Below are positions 1 to 9,600 of a stretch of 64,000 nucleotides of DNA, piece after piece (the first letter of the stretch is position 1; every line of letters begins with the position of its first letter). Both the position numbers and the translations under genes were made by a program. The notes beneath the pieces are model-generated. The model worked only from the letters and a program-made list of their open reading frames with translations, was not told the origin of the DNA and searched no databases. Source of the DNA: Bacteroidota bacterium (GTDB lineage Bacteria; Bacteroidota; Bacteroidia; Bacteroidales; Paludibacteraceae); assembly GCA_017860295.1 (NCBI GenBank), contig JAFNAS010000002.1, forward strand, positions 1-64,000. The letters run 5' to 3'.

Positions 1-61
1 TTACTGCTTTTTCCCTGCTTCTACCGTAACAATGATCGGTTGCTTCCCGGTTCGGCTCCGG
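1..61 (+). repeat. Degenerate direct repeat, copy A (ttactgctttttccctgcttctaccgtaacaatgatcgg...)
   Basis: Resembles 379..440 (ttactgctttatcctggcttctaacataacaattatcgg...). Confidence 0.6.
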
Positions 62-125
62 CACGAGTCGGGAGACCTCCACCAACGGATGAGGCCGTGT
101 ACCCGTAGAGACGCACTATGTACCC

Positions 126-153
126 GTAGAGACGCGGCATGCCACGTCTCTAC
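126..153. repeat. REP-like 28-bp palindrome copy 1 (gtagagacgcggcatgccacgtctctac); half copy just upstream at 105..114
   Basis: Near-perfect palindrome, one asymmetric position; same sequence recurs at 62.6-63.6 kb. Confidence 0.85.
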
Positions 154-260
154 CATTTGCCGCCATCCCGATAGGTTGTACATTACTGTATTTGGATAGC
201 AATAGGTCAATATAAGCAGAGATTTGTCACCAAGGCATCTTTTATACATTCAATCGGACA

Positions 261-293
261 GACTCTATAATATCAATCCGGTATTATAGAGTC
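261..293. repeat. Perfect 12-bp inverted repeat with 9-nt loop (gactctataata / tattatagagtc)
   Basis: Read directly. Confidence 0.7.
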
Positions 294-378
294 CGTATAT
301 TATTCCAATCTGAATTATGAGCTGGCGCAGGTCTCCCGACCCGTGCTCTTGCTATTCTATTAGGTATATTTTAGCTTC

Positions 379-440
379 TTACTGCTTTATCCTGGCTTCT
401 AACATAACAATTATCGGAAACTTTCCGGGTTAGCTCCAGC
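379..440 (+). repeat. Degenerate direct repeat, copy B
   Basis: Aligns by eye to 1..61 with scattered mismatches. Confidence 0.6.
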
Positions 441-472
441 TACATAAACATATATTATCTACCAGACACTTT

Positions 473-1891
473 TTATTTTGGATCAAGATTTTGTGAATTC
501 GTAAAAATTATCAATCTTTGAGATGCTCGAGTCATTGCAACATATAAATGCTTAGGATTTTTAAATTGATGAGCATTGAGAATTACAACAGTTTCAAATT
601 CCAAACCTTTTGTGAGCAGAGTTGTTCCTACACATTTACCATATATTTTCCGGCCAAATCTTCGGATATTATTTCTTCGATTTACCATAGAACTATATAC
701 CAATATATTGTCTACAGCGGCCTCTTCAATTGCTTTACATAAAGAACCAAACAATTCTTTTCGATAGCATTTAACATTTGGCAATTTCATGACTTTTCTA
801 ATTGCATCTAAAACGATTGGTAATGAAATGCCTTTTTGTAGTTCGGAAAAACTTGCTTGCAATGGCTTTAATAATTCTTTGTCATTATCTTTCGTCTTTC
901 TTTTTAATCCACTATCATTAAACCAATTATTTATCATTGTTTTATTTGAAAGTTCAATGCAAATGTTTTTAATGGTAAATATTACATTCTGACTATTTAA
1001 AGTATCGATTGCTTGCGAAAGTTTATAAAAATCTTTATTATCAATTGATTCTATAAGGATTGGCATATTTAGAAACCTCTGGATAAAATTAATTCTAGAG
1101 CCTATATTTTCTGAAATTGGGTCAATAAATAATACACTTTTTTCTTGTTGAATTAATCTAAAAATAAAGTTGTAGTTCTCAGAATAGACATCATTACTAA
1201 CAAATGTTTCAATGGAATTGAAATTTCTTAAATTGATAACAGTTCCACTAATCAGTTTAGCTCTAATTAAAGCTAATTGATTTCCTAAATTCTCATTCTT
1301 GCTATTTTTCCAGCGCCATGGAATTACTAATTCTTGGCTGTTTTCAATAAAACCATTCATCATCATTGGGTCTTTTAAATCAACAATGGATTCTTTAAAA
1401 TCAAAAATACCCTGCATAAAGTCGCCCAAAATATGAGTAGGCAAAATATTAGATAGGCTTAAGATAAGTTCATGCTGTTTTAAAGTGCAATCTTGATATT
1501 CATCAACGAATAACCCAGAATAAGTATTAGATATAACTTTAGATACCGAATTTATTTTTATAATTTGATTTGCTGTCTCAAGAATAAATGGATAATATCT
1601 ACCACTATCTTCCTGTTTTGGCAATTCTTTACTTGAAAATGCGAATACATACTTTTGAGCAAAACTCGTGATTGTTTCAATATGGAAAAAATTTGGAGAA
1701 ATATTGAGTTTCGCCACTTTTTCTTTTATTGATACAACCCCAGCGTGCGTATGAGTAAGAATTAAATGTTTACCCAACTGATGAGCTTGAATATATTCCA
1801 GACATTTGCCAATTGAATATGTTTTTCCATAACCTGCTGGAGCAATAATCATACTTTTGGGACTAACGATAAAATCCTCTATATTAAGCAT
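473..1891 (-). CDS. UvrD/Rep-like superfamily 1 helicase, GajB-like partner of OLD nuclease
   Basis: Walker A APAGYGKT, motif II VDEYQD, motif III GDFMQGIF, motif V/VI TKGLEFETVVI...YVAMTRA; overlaps upstream OLD gene by 8 bp. Confidence 0.82.
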   Translation of the reverse strand: MLNIEDFIVSPKSMIIAPAGYGKTYSIGKCLEYIQAHQLGKHLILTHTHAGVVSIKEKVAKLNISPNFFHIETITSFAQKYVFAFSSKELPKQEDSGRYYPFILETANQIIKINSVSKVISNTYSGLFVDEYQDCTLKQHELILSLSNILPTHILGDFMQGIFDFKESIVDLKDPMMMNGFIENSQELVIPWRWKNSKNENLGNQLALIRAKLISGTVINLRNFNSIETFVSNDVYSENYNFIFRLIQQEKSVLFIDPISENIGSRINFIQRFLNMPILIESIDNKDFYKLSQAIDTLNSQNVIFTIKNICIELSNKTMINNWFNDSGLKRKTKDNDKELLKPLQASFSELQKGISLPIVLDAIRKVMKLPNVKCYRKELFGSLCKAIEEAAVDNILVYSSMVNRRNNIRRFGRKIYGKCVGTTLLTKGLEFETVVILNAHQFKNPKHLYVAMTRASQRLIIFTNSQNLDPK

Positions 1892-3575
1892 TATCTACCC
1901 AATTTAATAAACCACTAATTTGTATTCCTAACGGTTTTTTTGCCATGTCGCTCAAATATTTCAAGCATACATTGCCAAGAAATTCTCCATGGTCAATTCT
2001 TTTAAACCACTCTTTATCTTTCACAACAGAGGCTTTGTATAGAGTTTCTCGCATTAATGTATTATCTATATTTTTCCAGTCGACTGGAAATTCTCCAACA
2101 TACTTAGCCTTTATAGACTCTTCCAAGTGTGGTTTCTCCTTTAATACATAATCAATTAATCCTTTAACACCATCCCACGGCAAATCTTCAAACAATTGTT
2201 TTTCAAGAGAAAACCCAACATTCCAATCAAATATTTGAATACTTTTCTCTTTCAAATTCTCTTTAGATGGTTTTAGCTTTTCATCCTTGTCGGAATCACA
2301 TAACACACAGGTATCAACACCTAAATCCTTTAATTTTATTGCCTTATCAACAAAACCATCACCTGCTCCCAAAGAATAAACGACATTTTTTGCAGCAAAA
2401 CTTGGAAGTCCTTTTTTTATTCTGTATAAATCTATTGCTCTACATATTCCAACCTCTGTTTTGCCTTCACAAACAACCGCTTTTGAAGCATATATTGCTT
2501 CAGGACAAGAACGAACTAAACTTTGAAATTTGTCACCATCAGGAACAAATTGACTGGTTAGAATCCCATCTGTATTTTTAATTCGTAATAAATTCTCACA
2601 TTCTAATTCTTCAATTATTCCTTGTGAATGAGTCGTAATAAAAACTTGACCTTGATTCTTTTTGTTCATACTATATAAAGTCCTTGTCAAGTGCTTAACT
2701 CTATCTGGTTCTAAACCTTGCTCAAGTTCATCAATTAAAATAATTCCTCCGGAACTTGTCAATGTGGTTTGTATTGCGATTGAGATTAATCGCTTTGAGC
2801 CTTTCCCTTTTAATCTAAAAGGAATATTATTATCATGCAGACATACGCGACCATCTTTGATTGTAATATCTTTAAAATCAATTGTAGTATTTGTGTTTTG
2901 AATATTTACTCCAAGATTTAGAGTTGATTCCTTAATTTTATCTACAACAGTTGTTAGGTGTTCAAAATCTATACTATCAATTTGAGATTTTGCTTGTCTT
3001 AAAGCATCAATTACAAAATTATTTTCAGTTTCGACTTCTTTATCTTGTGTTAGAATTGAATATAATGGATTGCCTTTAGTCCATGAAAAATGTTGATTAA
3101 TTAAATCTGAAACAAGAAAGACATTGAGACTTGCTCTATCACTGCTCCTAATCTCTTTTGGTGCTTGTCTTTGGTTAATAATGGACCACTTTGGCTCTAA
3201 ATCCCTTTCAACTTTTAATTGAATCGTTAATATCTGAGTACTTTCATCAATTGGTTCGTCTTCTATTTTACCCGAATTATTATTGAGAAAACGTTCATAT
3301 AAACCAAATTTATCCTCCTTCATTAACTTTGTGGGCAAATCATATAATGAAGCTTCAATTTCAATTGGATTATCTATATTGCATTTAAAAAAGTCAGTGT
3401 CGTAAAAAGTCAAATTCCAACTTGGAGATAAAACAAAAGAAATTGCTTCGAGAACCGTCGACTTTCCAGAATCTCCTCTACCCACTAGGCAAACAAAATC
3501 ACTATATCCAAATGTATGCTCGAAGCTTTTAATACCTCGAAAATTAGAAATCTTTAATGAATAAATTTTAGCCAT
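1884..3575 (-). CDS. OLD-family ATP-dependent endonuclease (AAA ATPase + TOPRIM), GajA-like
   Basis: Walker A GRGDSGKST, LIDELEQGLEPD, ITTHSQGIIEE; TOPRIM motifs VVCEGKTE and LCDSDKDEK. Confidence 0.85.
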   Translation of the reverse strand: MAKIYSLKISNFRGIKSFEHTFGYSDFVCLVGRGDSGKSTVLEAISFVLSPSWNLTFYDTDFFKCNIDNPIEIEASLYDLPTKLMKEDKFGLYERFLNNNSGKIEDEPIDESTQILTIQLKVERDLEPKWSIINQRQAPKEIRSSDRASLNVFLVSDLINQHFSWTKGNPLYSILTQDKEVETENNFVIDALRQAKSQIDSIDFEHLTTVVDKIKESTLNLGVNIQNTNTTIDFKDITIKDGRVCLHDNNIPFRLKGKGSKRLISIAIQTTLTSSGGIILIDELEQGLEPDRVKHLTRTLYSMNKKNQGQVFITTHSQGIIEELECENLLRIKNTDGILTSQFVPDGDKFQSLVRSCPEAIYASKAVVCEGKTEVGICRAIDLYRIKKGLPSFAAKNVVYSLGAGDGFVDKAIKLKDLGVDTCVLCDSDKDEKLKPSKENLKEKSIQIFDWNVGFSLEKQLFEDLPWDGVKGLIDYVLKEKPHLEESIKAKYVGEFPVDWKNIDNTLMRETLYKASVVKDKEWFKRIDHGEFLGNVCLKYLSDMAKKPLGIQISGLLNWVDNA

Positions 3576-3981
3576 AATTTCATTTCTAGTTTTCAGTTTT
3601 AAACTGATGAATTAAAAATACTTTTATTTAGCCTTGGCTTCAATGTAATGTATACCCTTTGCGTAGAAATTAGTATTTCCTTTTCTATCTGAAGACATTG
3701 CATAAGCTGTAGAATCTCACATAGCACACTGTGAGCAATATCATTAGGCACATTGAAAACAAATAAAATTTTCAACCTCAAACAATTGTAAAAAAAACAT
3801 CACCACCCACACTCTTACCCCACCGTCTCTTCTCCTTTTTAAATTTTCGCCCCGCAAACTTACCGATAATATTTAATATTAAGTCAACAATTACCGCGAA
3901 ATAAATAATTTATGCTAATTATTTCCCCATCGCCGCTTTTCTCCGGCAGATAGCCGGACAACTCCGGCTACGCTGCCATTC

Positions 3982-4010
3982 GGAGGAGATTTTATAAAAA
4001 ATTCTCCTCC
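3982..4010. repeat. Hairpin ggaggaga...tctcctcc adjoining a purine-rich repeat zone
   Basis: 8-bp perfect stem, AT-rich loop. Confidence 0.5.
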
Positions 4011-4236
4011 TTTGCCGGGCTTGAAGCAGGAGAGTTGGAGTTAAAAGGAGGAGGGTTACGGCTAAAATCCTCCTTGGTGAAACTACAAACAGGAGAGTTC
4101 GGCCTTCGGGGAGGAGAGTCGGGATTAAAAGCCAGAGAGTTGCAACGAATCGCCTACTTGGCGAAACGAAAAGGAGGAGAGTGTTCGCAAAAAGCCTACC
4201 GGATACCGGCCGCCTGGTACCGAACTGCGCACCGGG

Positions 4237-4986
4237 CTATATATCGCCCACACTTTTGCAGTAGACGGCGGCCTGCACACAGTTAACGGTTCCGGTCTTA
4301 TCGAGTATATTGCGGCGGTGGTTGTTGACGGTGTTGTTGCTGATGCACAACGCCGCGCTGATGGACAGGCTGTCTTTTCCGCTGGCGAGCAGTCGCATAA
4401 TATGCCGTTCGCGGGAGGAGAGGTGCTTCAGACTGCTTGTATTGCCGGCTTTGTTAATTTCATAAAACTTATTAGTTCGCCGGTTAACGATGTAACAATG
4501 GCAAATGTCGGTGAATACCTCCTCTTCTATCAGCTCGGAGCAGATAAACAATCCCCGTATCTCGCCGTTGGAGTCCGACTGCATCACCTTTACATGGTGC
4601 AGAAAACGGGAGTAGCTCCCCTTGCGGTTTTTCATTCGGAATTCGCACACCAGCATGTAATCGCTGCGTTCGGCAGAAGGGCGGTCTTGCAGAAACTGGC
4701 AAGCCTTCCATTCGGTCTGCTTCACAAAGGCCACATCGTCGGGATGTATCAGTCGGTAAAAGTGCTGGGTAGAGCCGGCCTTCACCCCATGCGGCACACT
4801 GGTGTCGAGCAGCGTGCCGAACTGTTTGCTACGGAAGGGATATTCGTCACGACATCGGTCGTAAATGGTTATCAGTATATTTTTTACATCCGACAATAGC
4901 TGTAAAAGCCGGATATTGGTTCCGTCGAGCAGCCGGTCGTCGGCTCCGGTCGGATAATAGAGGCAATGAAGTAATCCGTTTTTCAT
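4237..4986 (-). CDS. LuxR-type HTH transcriptional regulator with N-terminal sensory (PAS-like) region
   Basis: C-terminal LSSRERHIMRLLASGKDSLSISAALCISNNTVNNHRRNILDKTG; start assigned at MKNGLLHC (4986) rather than the ORF-track start. Confidence 0.75.
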   Translation of the reverse strand: MKNGLLHCLYYPTGADDRLLDGTNIRLLQLLSDVKNILITIYDRCRDEYPFRSKQFGTLLDTSVPHGVKAGSTQHFYRLIHPDDVAFVKQTEWKACQFLQDRPSAERSDYMLVCEFRMKNRKGSYSRFLHHVKVMQSDSNGEIRGLFICSELIEEEVFTDICHCYIVNRRTNKFYEINKAGNTSSLKHLSSRERHIMRLLASGKDSLSISAALCISNNTVNNHRRNILDKTGTVNCVQAAVYCKSVGDI

Positions 4987-5208
4987 AAGCAAGGTTTTTT
5001 TTAAACGAAGAGGTATGAAAAATGATGAATTTTCGCTATGTTTTACGAATATACGCACAATTATATTTGTATAAAATATAATTGCACAAAAAAGCCTCCC
5101 AATCATTATCCGCCTACGGCTATAATCGAGCCGAAAAAAGGGCAAAAAAGAGGGTGGAAGCTCGCCGTACAGTTATAAAATCGCTATTGTTAAATAAAAC
5201 TAATTCTA

Positions 5209-5919
5209 ATGCTTATGGCTGGATCGCCCCGAATTTCAAGGAGTATTGTCGAGTTCAACTCGTACATTACTACTACGGCTGCCTATCTGGCAGCCGGAAC
5301 GCCGACCAATGCGTCGCGCCTCGGCATCAGCGAATCCGAAGCCGCTACATGGGCTTCGCACGCAACTACCTGGGTATCGTTGTATCCCAAGTATGCCGAC
5401 AAGAAGAACAGTCGTACCACGGCCGTGATCGATCAACTGACACAGGTTATCGATCAAACGGTCAGTTTCGACCAGTCGAACCACATCCTCGACAGGATCG
5501 CCTCTTCGGTTAACGCAACCATTACAGATTTTGAAACGTTTAACATTAAAAGCGGAGCGCTGAAAAAGAGCACACGCAGTAAATCGAACACCCCCATCAG
5601 TGAGGTAATTACCGTCACCCTGCTACCGATAGGCGGCGGCGTGGTGCAGGTCAAGTGCTACACCCCTACCGGACAACGGGCCGGTATCTTCGAAGAGGCC
5701 GACAGTGTACAATATGTCTACACCGTGGGTACCACCCCACCCCAATCGGCAGAGGCCGACGGACTAAAGAACGGTTTGTCGACCAAAGGATCGTTCCAAC
5801 TCGATTTGGGTGCGGCTTCGGGAGGTAAATATCTCTACATCTACTTCAGGTGGTACGATACCCACTACCCCAAACTGGCGGGGCCGTGGTGCGCGCTGGA
5901 GACCACCCTCATTTTGTAG
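5209..5919 (+). CDS. Hypothetical protein, conserved-looking, no recognised domain
   Basis: 236-aa ORF, bounded by hairpins downstream. Confidence 0.65.
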   Translation: MLMAGSPRISRSIVEFNSYITTTAAYLAAGTPTNASRLGISESEAATWASHATTWVSLYPKYADKKNSRTTAVIDQLTQVIDQTVSFDQSNHILDRIASSVNATITDFETFNIKSGALKKSTRSKSNTPISEVITVTLLPIGGGVVQVKCYTPTGQRAGIFEEADSVQYVYTVGTTPPQSAEADGLKNGLSTKGSFQLDLGAASGGKYLYIYFRWYDTHYPKLAGPWCALETTLIL

Positions 5920-5986
5920 GCCAAAAGAGAAAGAAAGGCTGCGGACCGACCGGCTAATGGTAACAAGCCGGCTCCGCAGTACGTAA

Positions 5987-6031
5987 ACAGCCCTGCCCCG
6001 GGCGAATCTTCTTCGCATGCGGGACAGGGCT
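5987..6031 (+). terminator. Hairpin aacagccctg...cagggctgtt downstream of 5209..5919
   Basis: 10-bp outer stem with further pairing inside. Confidence 0.5.
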
Positions 6032-6223
6032 GTTATTATGCGCCGTTTGGAATATCTATTCCCTGCTTTCGGTCTGGTTTTATAGCGTCGGGTTAAAACC
6101 CAACACCCCCTTATGCGCCGTTCTTACAGGACCATTTATCTGTAACGAGATGTCCCAGTGCCGTCAGACACGATCGATCCGGTAACGCTGCGGCCTTAGT
6201 GCGGCGACACATAAAGATGTATC

Positions 6224-7687
6224 TCAATGCGCGTAGTACATCTTCTTCCGATCCTTTTGCAACAGTTTTTTCTCCAGTTCGTTGGCATTTACTTTTACCG
6301 GAGCCGTCACAAATTCGGGAATATTGTACGAAAAGAGGGTGGCATCGTAGAAACGGGGATCCTTTTGCGGCAACAGAAACGGTTTCGACACCCTACCCTG
6401 CCCGTCGATAGAGGCAATATAGAGCCGGGTGTACAAACCATCGCCCCGCCGGCTACTGAAAACAAACCAGTGCGAATTACTGCTCCAATCGTGAAAGCTC
6501 TCCGTATTATTGCTATTGACTTCGGTCAACGGACGACTCGTACCATCGGCCAACTTGAGTAGATACAAATCGGCCTCGCGGTGCCAAATCGAAAAATTAC
6601 CGTAATCGGATTGCGTATACATCAGGTAGTTGCCATCGAACGAAGGACGTGGAAACGAAATACTCTTTCCGGTTTTAGCGGCCGAAATCAGCGTATCGAC
6701 TTTGTTGCCGAAAGTGGCCGTTTTGGCGTCGAATGCAATCCGGCACAGGCTATATTTAATACGTTTATAATTGGATTGAATATCCTGCTGCTTGGAGGAG
6801 CAAAAATAGAGGCTCTTACCATCGGGCGAGAAGACGGGAAAGGTCTCGAAAGCCTCCGTTTTGAGCTGCGGGCAACTTATCAGCCGGTTGTTTCTCAAAT
6901 CATATACCACCACATCGGAAGCCTGATCGAACACCTCGATCCGTTCGTGCTTCACCACGTGAAAGGCCTGCCGCGTCTGATTGACCGAATAAGCAATGTA
7001 TTGTCCCGAAGGATGCCAGTAGGGATAGACGCAGGGAGAGATCGTGCTATCGGTCTTGGTATTGTAAAGCTCCATTTTTCCGTTTACCTGCAGCATGGTA
7101 GCGCCATTCGCCCCCCGCACGTGGAGGTTCATCTGCGCCGGATTGTTCCGGTTGAATGCATGACAATTGACACACGTGCCCGGGACCAGCGTATTTTCAA
7201 CAATCGCCTTCTGCTCGAACGACGAGAGGTCGCGCTGATAGATTCCCATCTTGCTATACACCTCATAACCGGGGGCAATCAGACGATATACCAGTCCATA
7301 ATCGATGGGATAGCCGCTGACATGAACCGCAAACGGTTGATATTGCTTCCACTTGCCTTGCTGTTTCACACTCACCACCACCTTCAGATCCGAAGCTTTA
7401 TTATCGGCCAGCAATTTTTTCCAATCCTGCAGCGGAAATTGGATAACCTCCTTGCTTTGCAGATGCAATTTGCCCTTTTGGCTCCCGGTCACCACCACAT
7501 CGATGCGGTCGAACTTCTCCGCAGCCAGCGTAAAGTTAAGCGGCGCAATGGTAGCCGGCACCGTCACGTCGGTATAATCGGGATAAAGCAACGGTTTGGC
7601 ATTCACCATCACCGGCGACTGCACCGGTTCGTTACAGGCCGACAACAGAAATACAAAATACAGAAAGTATAAAATAGAATGTTTCAT
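6224..7687 (-). CDS. TolB/PD40-like beta-propeller lipoprotein with one CXXCH heme-attachment motif
   Basis: Lipobox LLSAC; GTCVNCHAFN; repeated FSPDGKSLYFCS / PSFDGNYLMYTQ-type blades. Confidence 0.7.
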   Translation of the reverse strand: MKHSILYFLYFVFLLSACNEPVQSPVMVNAKPLLYPDYTDVTVPATIAPLNFTLAAEKFDRIDVVVTGSQKGKLHLQSKEVIQFPLQDWKKLLADNKASDLKVVVSVKQQGKWKQYQPFAVHVSGYPIDYGLVYRLIAPGYEVYSKMGIYQRDLSSFEQKAIVENTLVPGTCVNCHAFNRNNPAQMNLHVRGANGATMLQVNGKMELYNTKTDSTISPCVYPYWHPSGQYIAYSVNQTRQAFHVVKHERIEVFDQASDVVVYDLRNNRLISCPQLKTEAFETFPVFSPDGKSLYFCSSKQQDIQSNYKRIKYSLCRIAFDAKTATFGNKVDTLISAAKTGKSISFPRPSFDGNYLMYTQSDYGNFSIWHREADLYLLKLADGTSRPLTEVNSNNTESFHDWSSNSHWFVFSSRRGDGLYTRLYIASIDGQGRVSKPFLLPQKDPRFYDATLFSYNIPEFVTAPVKVNANELEKKLLQKDRKKMYYAH

Positions 7688-7698
7688 AGCGCGATAGT

Positions 7699-9468
7699 TT
7701 ATTTTCTGAATTGCAGATAGTACCAGTAGGTTTGAGAATATAGATCCCTGATTTGAGTTTCGGCATACCCGCCGGCAGTACTTAACCGGACATAATTGGT
7801 AAACTGCTGCCCGACGGCCTGACTCACCGGCCAGGGAAACTCGGACGGGTTACGCCCTGATCCGGCCCAGAAGGCCAACAAAGCCTCCTGATAATGAACC
7901 GGGATGGATGAATACCCCAACTCTTTACCCAGTGGGAAATATTGCACAAAGCGGGTCAAATCTTTGGAAAGTAAGGTGTAAGCTATCAAATATTCATAGG
8001 CTATCCGGTTTGTTTTGCAATGAACAAACAACAACCCGAGCATCTGGTCTTTCTGTTGCTCGCTGAAAAGGAAATCATCGGTAATTCTGTATTTGCGCAA
8101 TTGAGCCCATGCGGGGTTCCTGTCGATCAACGTTTCGTTTCCCAGGCATTTCAGGGTTTCGGTTGCCCATCGACTGTAAAAAAGCGTATGCTGCAATAAA
8201 CGAAGGTATTTTTCGGCCACCTTGTATTCGCCATTCAACAGATTCACCTCTGCCATTCGTTTAATAGCCCTACTGCTTTTCTTATAATCGGGGATAGCCT
8301 CCATAGCTTCGAAAGCATATCGCATGGAAGTGTTCAGAAAACCGAGATGATAATAGATTTCGCCCACAATCATCGGGACGGTAAAGTCGCGCTGAAACCC
8401 GGGCAACAACCCTTCCGGTCCATTCTGAAAATAACGGAACATCGTATCGTTGAGTTTCCCTTGCTGACACAAAGCCAGATTGAGGCAAGCCACCGAAAGC
8501 GGAGAGTCGGGCGTTTTCCGGTCTGCCATTGCAATCACCTTGTTCCATTGCTCCATGCGTACACTGTAATCATACGCCATAACCGACTCTTTACTCCAAT
8601 CGACCGAGCGCTGCATAAGCCAATGGCCACTAATGGCCAGTACCAGCACCTCCAGCAAAAACCAGATCAGTGTTGTGTTGGGCTTGAGGCTCTTCACCGA
8701 TACAAAACGGAACAACAATGGAATAAGAATGAGGCTACTCCAGGCAACCAGCAACGGGATCGGAGAAATAACCGGATAACGATTATAACAAATCCCCCAC
8801 CATAAGCGGGACAAGGAATAGAACAAAAATTGTTTGGCGATAAACGGAGGAACAACCACACAGGCCACCACCACCAGTAAAAAGAGTGTCCATTGCAGCC
8901 GGGTGAATTGGTTGAAACAGGCAAACTCCAGCAATACAAACAAAAGGGCTGCAATCCAAAAAGCGCCACCCGCCAACCAATACAACAGCAACAGCACAAC
9001 AGCGGCATACCCGATGCGGAACCACGGCCTCCGAATATAAAAACAGAGCTGCACGGCCACCAGAATCAGATGAACCGCAATAAGTGAAGCCAACAGATAA
9101 CTCTCGTCGCACAGCAGAGACCAAAAGAGAAGGGAAGGAATAAACGTAAGGGGATACAACAGGGGCTCCGTCCTGATTTCTTGTGTGATCCGATAAATTT
9201 GTTGCTGCAACAATACCAGCAAGCAGGCAATAATCAACGCTCCAAGCCACGCATAGTAGTAAAACTGAGTAAGAAAGGTGCCTATGTAATCGGCCAAACC
9301 TCCCGGACGACTCATCAGGTCGCTCCAATAATCGGAAGTAAAGAGGAACATCTGAAATTGCTCCTGATAGTGAAGATGGCTGCTATAGAAAAACGTAAAA
9401 AAGAGCCACACAACAATGCCGAACAGCAAAGACAATCCCTTTTCGGAATAGGTCAACAGTTTATTCAT
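7699..9468 (-). CDS. Multi-TM membrane protein with C-terminal helical-repeat region (DUF6057-like)
   Basis: About 10 hydrophobic helices then soluble helical region; adjacent to cytochrome c maturation gene. Confidence 0.6.
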   Translation of the reverse strand: MNKLLTYSEKGLSLLFGIVVWLFFTFFYSSHLHYQEQFQMFLFTSDYWSDLMSRPGGLADYIGTFLTQFYYYAWLGALIIACLLVLLQQQIYRITQEIRTEPLLYPLTFIPSLLFWSLLCDESYLLASLIAVHLILVAVQLCFYIRRPWFRIGYAAVVLLLLYWLAGGAFWIAALLFVLLEFACFNQFTRLQWTLFLLVVVACVVVPPFIAKQFLFYSLSRLWWGICYNRYPVISPIPLLVAWSSLILIPLLFRFVSVKSLKPNTTLIWFLLEVLVLAISGHWLMQRSVDWSKESVMAYDYSVRMEQWNKVIAMADRKTPDSPLSVACLNLALCQQGKLNDTMFRYFQNGPEGLLPGFQRDFTVPMIVGEIYYHLGFLNTSMRYAFEAMEAIPDYKKSSRAIKRMAEVNLLNGEYKVAEKYLRLLQHTLFYSRWATETLKCLGNETLIDRNPAWAQLRKYRITDDFLFSEQQKDQMLGLLFVHCKTNRIAYEYLIAYTLLSKDLTRFVQYFPLGKELGYSSIPVHYQEALLAFWAGSGRNPSEFPWPVSQAVGQQFTNYVRLSTAGGYAETQIRDLYSQTYWYYLQFRK

Positions 9469-9600
9469 GGTATTTGGTTAACACCCGGGGAAAACGATTT
9501 ACGCCCCGGCGAATTTATATTTTTCCAATTCAAAGAAACAAAATTTCATCCGACAATCAAAGCGCTGTCGGCAAATAGATAGCAGATTCTTTTGCCTCAT

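Noticed and set aside
1-249. 82-aa minus ORF with repeated HSASLRVH
   Set aside because: Translation of the REP palindrome region, not a gene.
242-258. 17-nt exact match ttatacattcaatcgga to 58544..58560
   Set aside because: AT-rich and short; expected by chance at a low but non-negligible rate in 64 kb.
6581-7672. 363-aa plus-strand ORF
   Set aside because: Antisense to the beta-propeller lipoprotein gene; amino acid pattern is reverse-strand-like with no domain or export signal.
8783-9328. 181-aa minus ORF in another frame
   Set aside because: Overlaps the multi-TM protein gene in a shifted frame; Cys/Val/Leu-rich shadow of hydrophobic codons.
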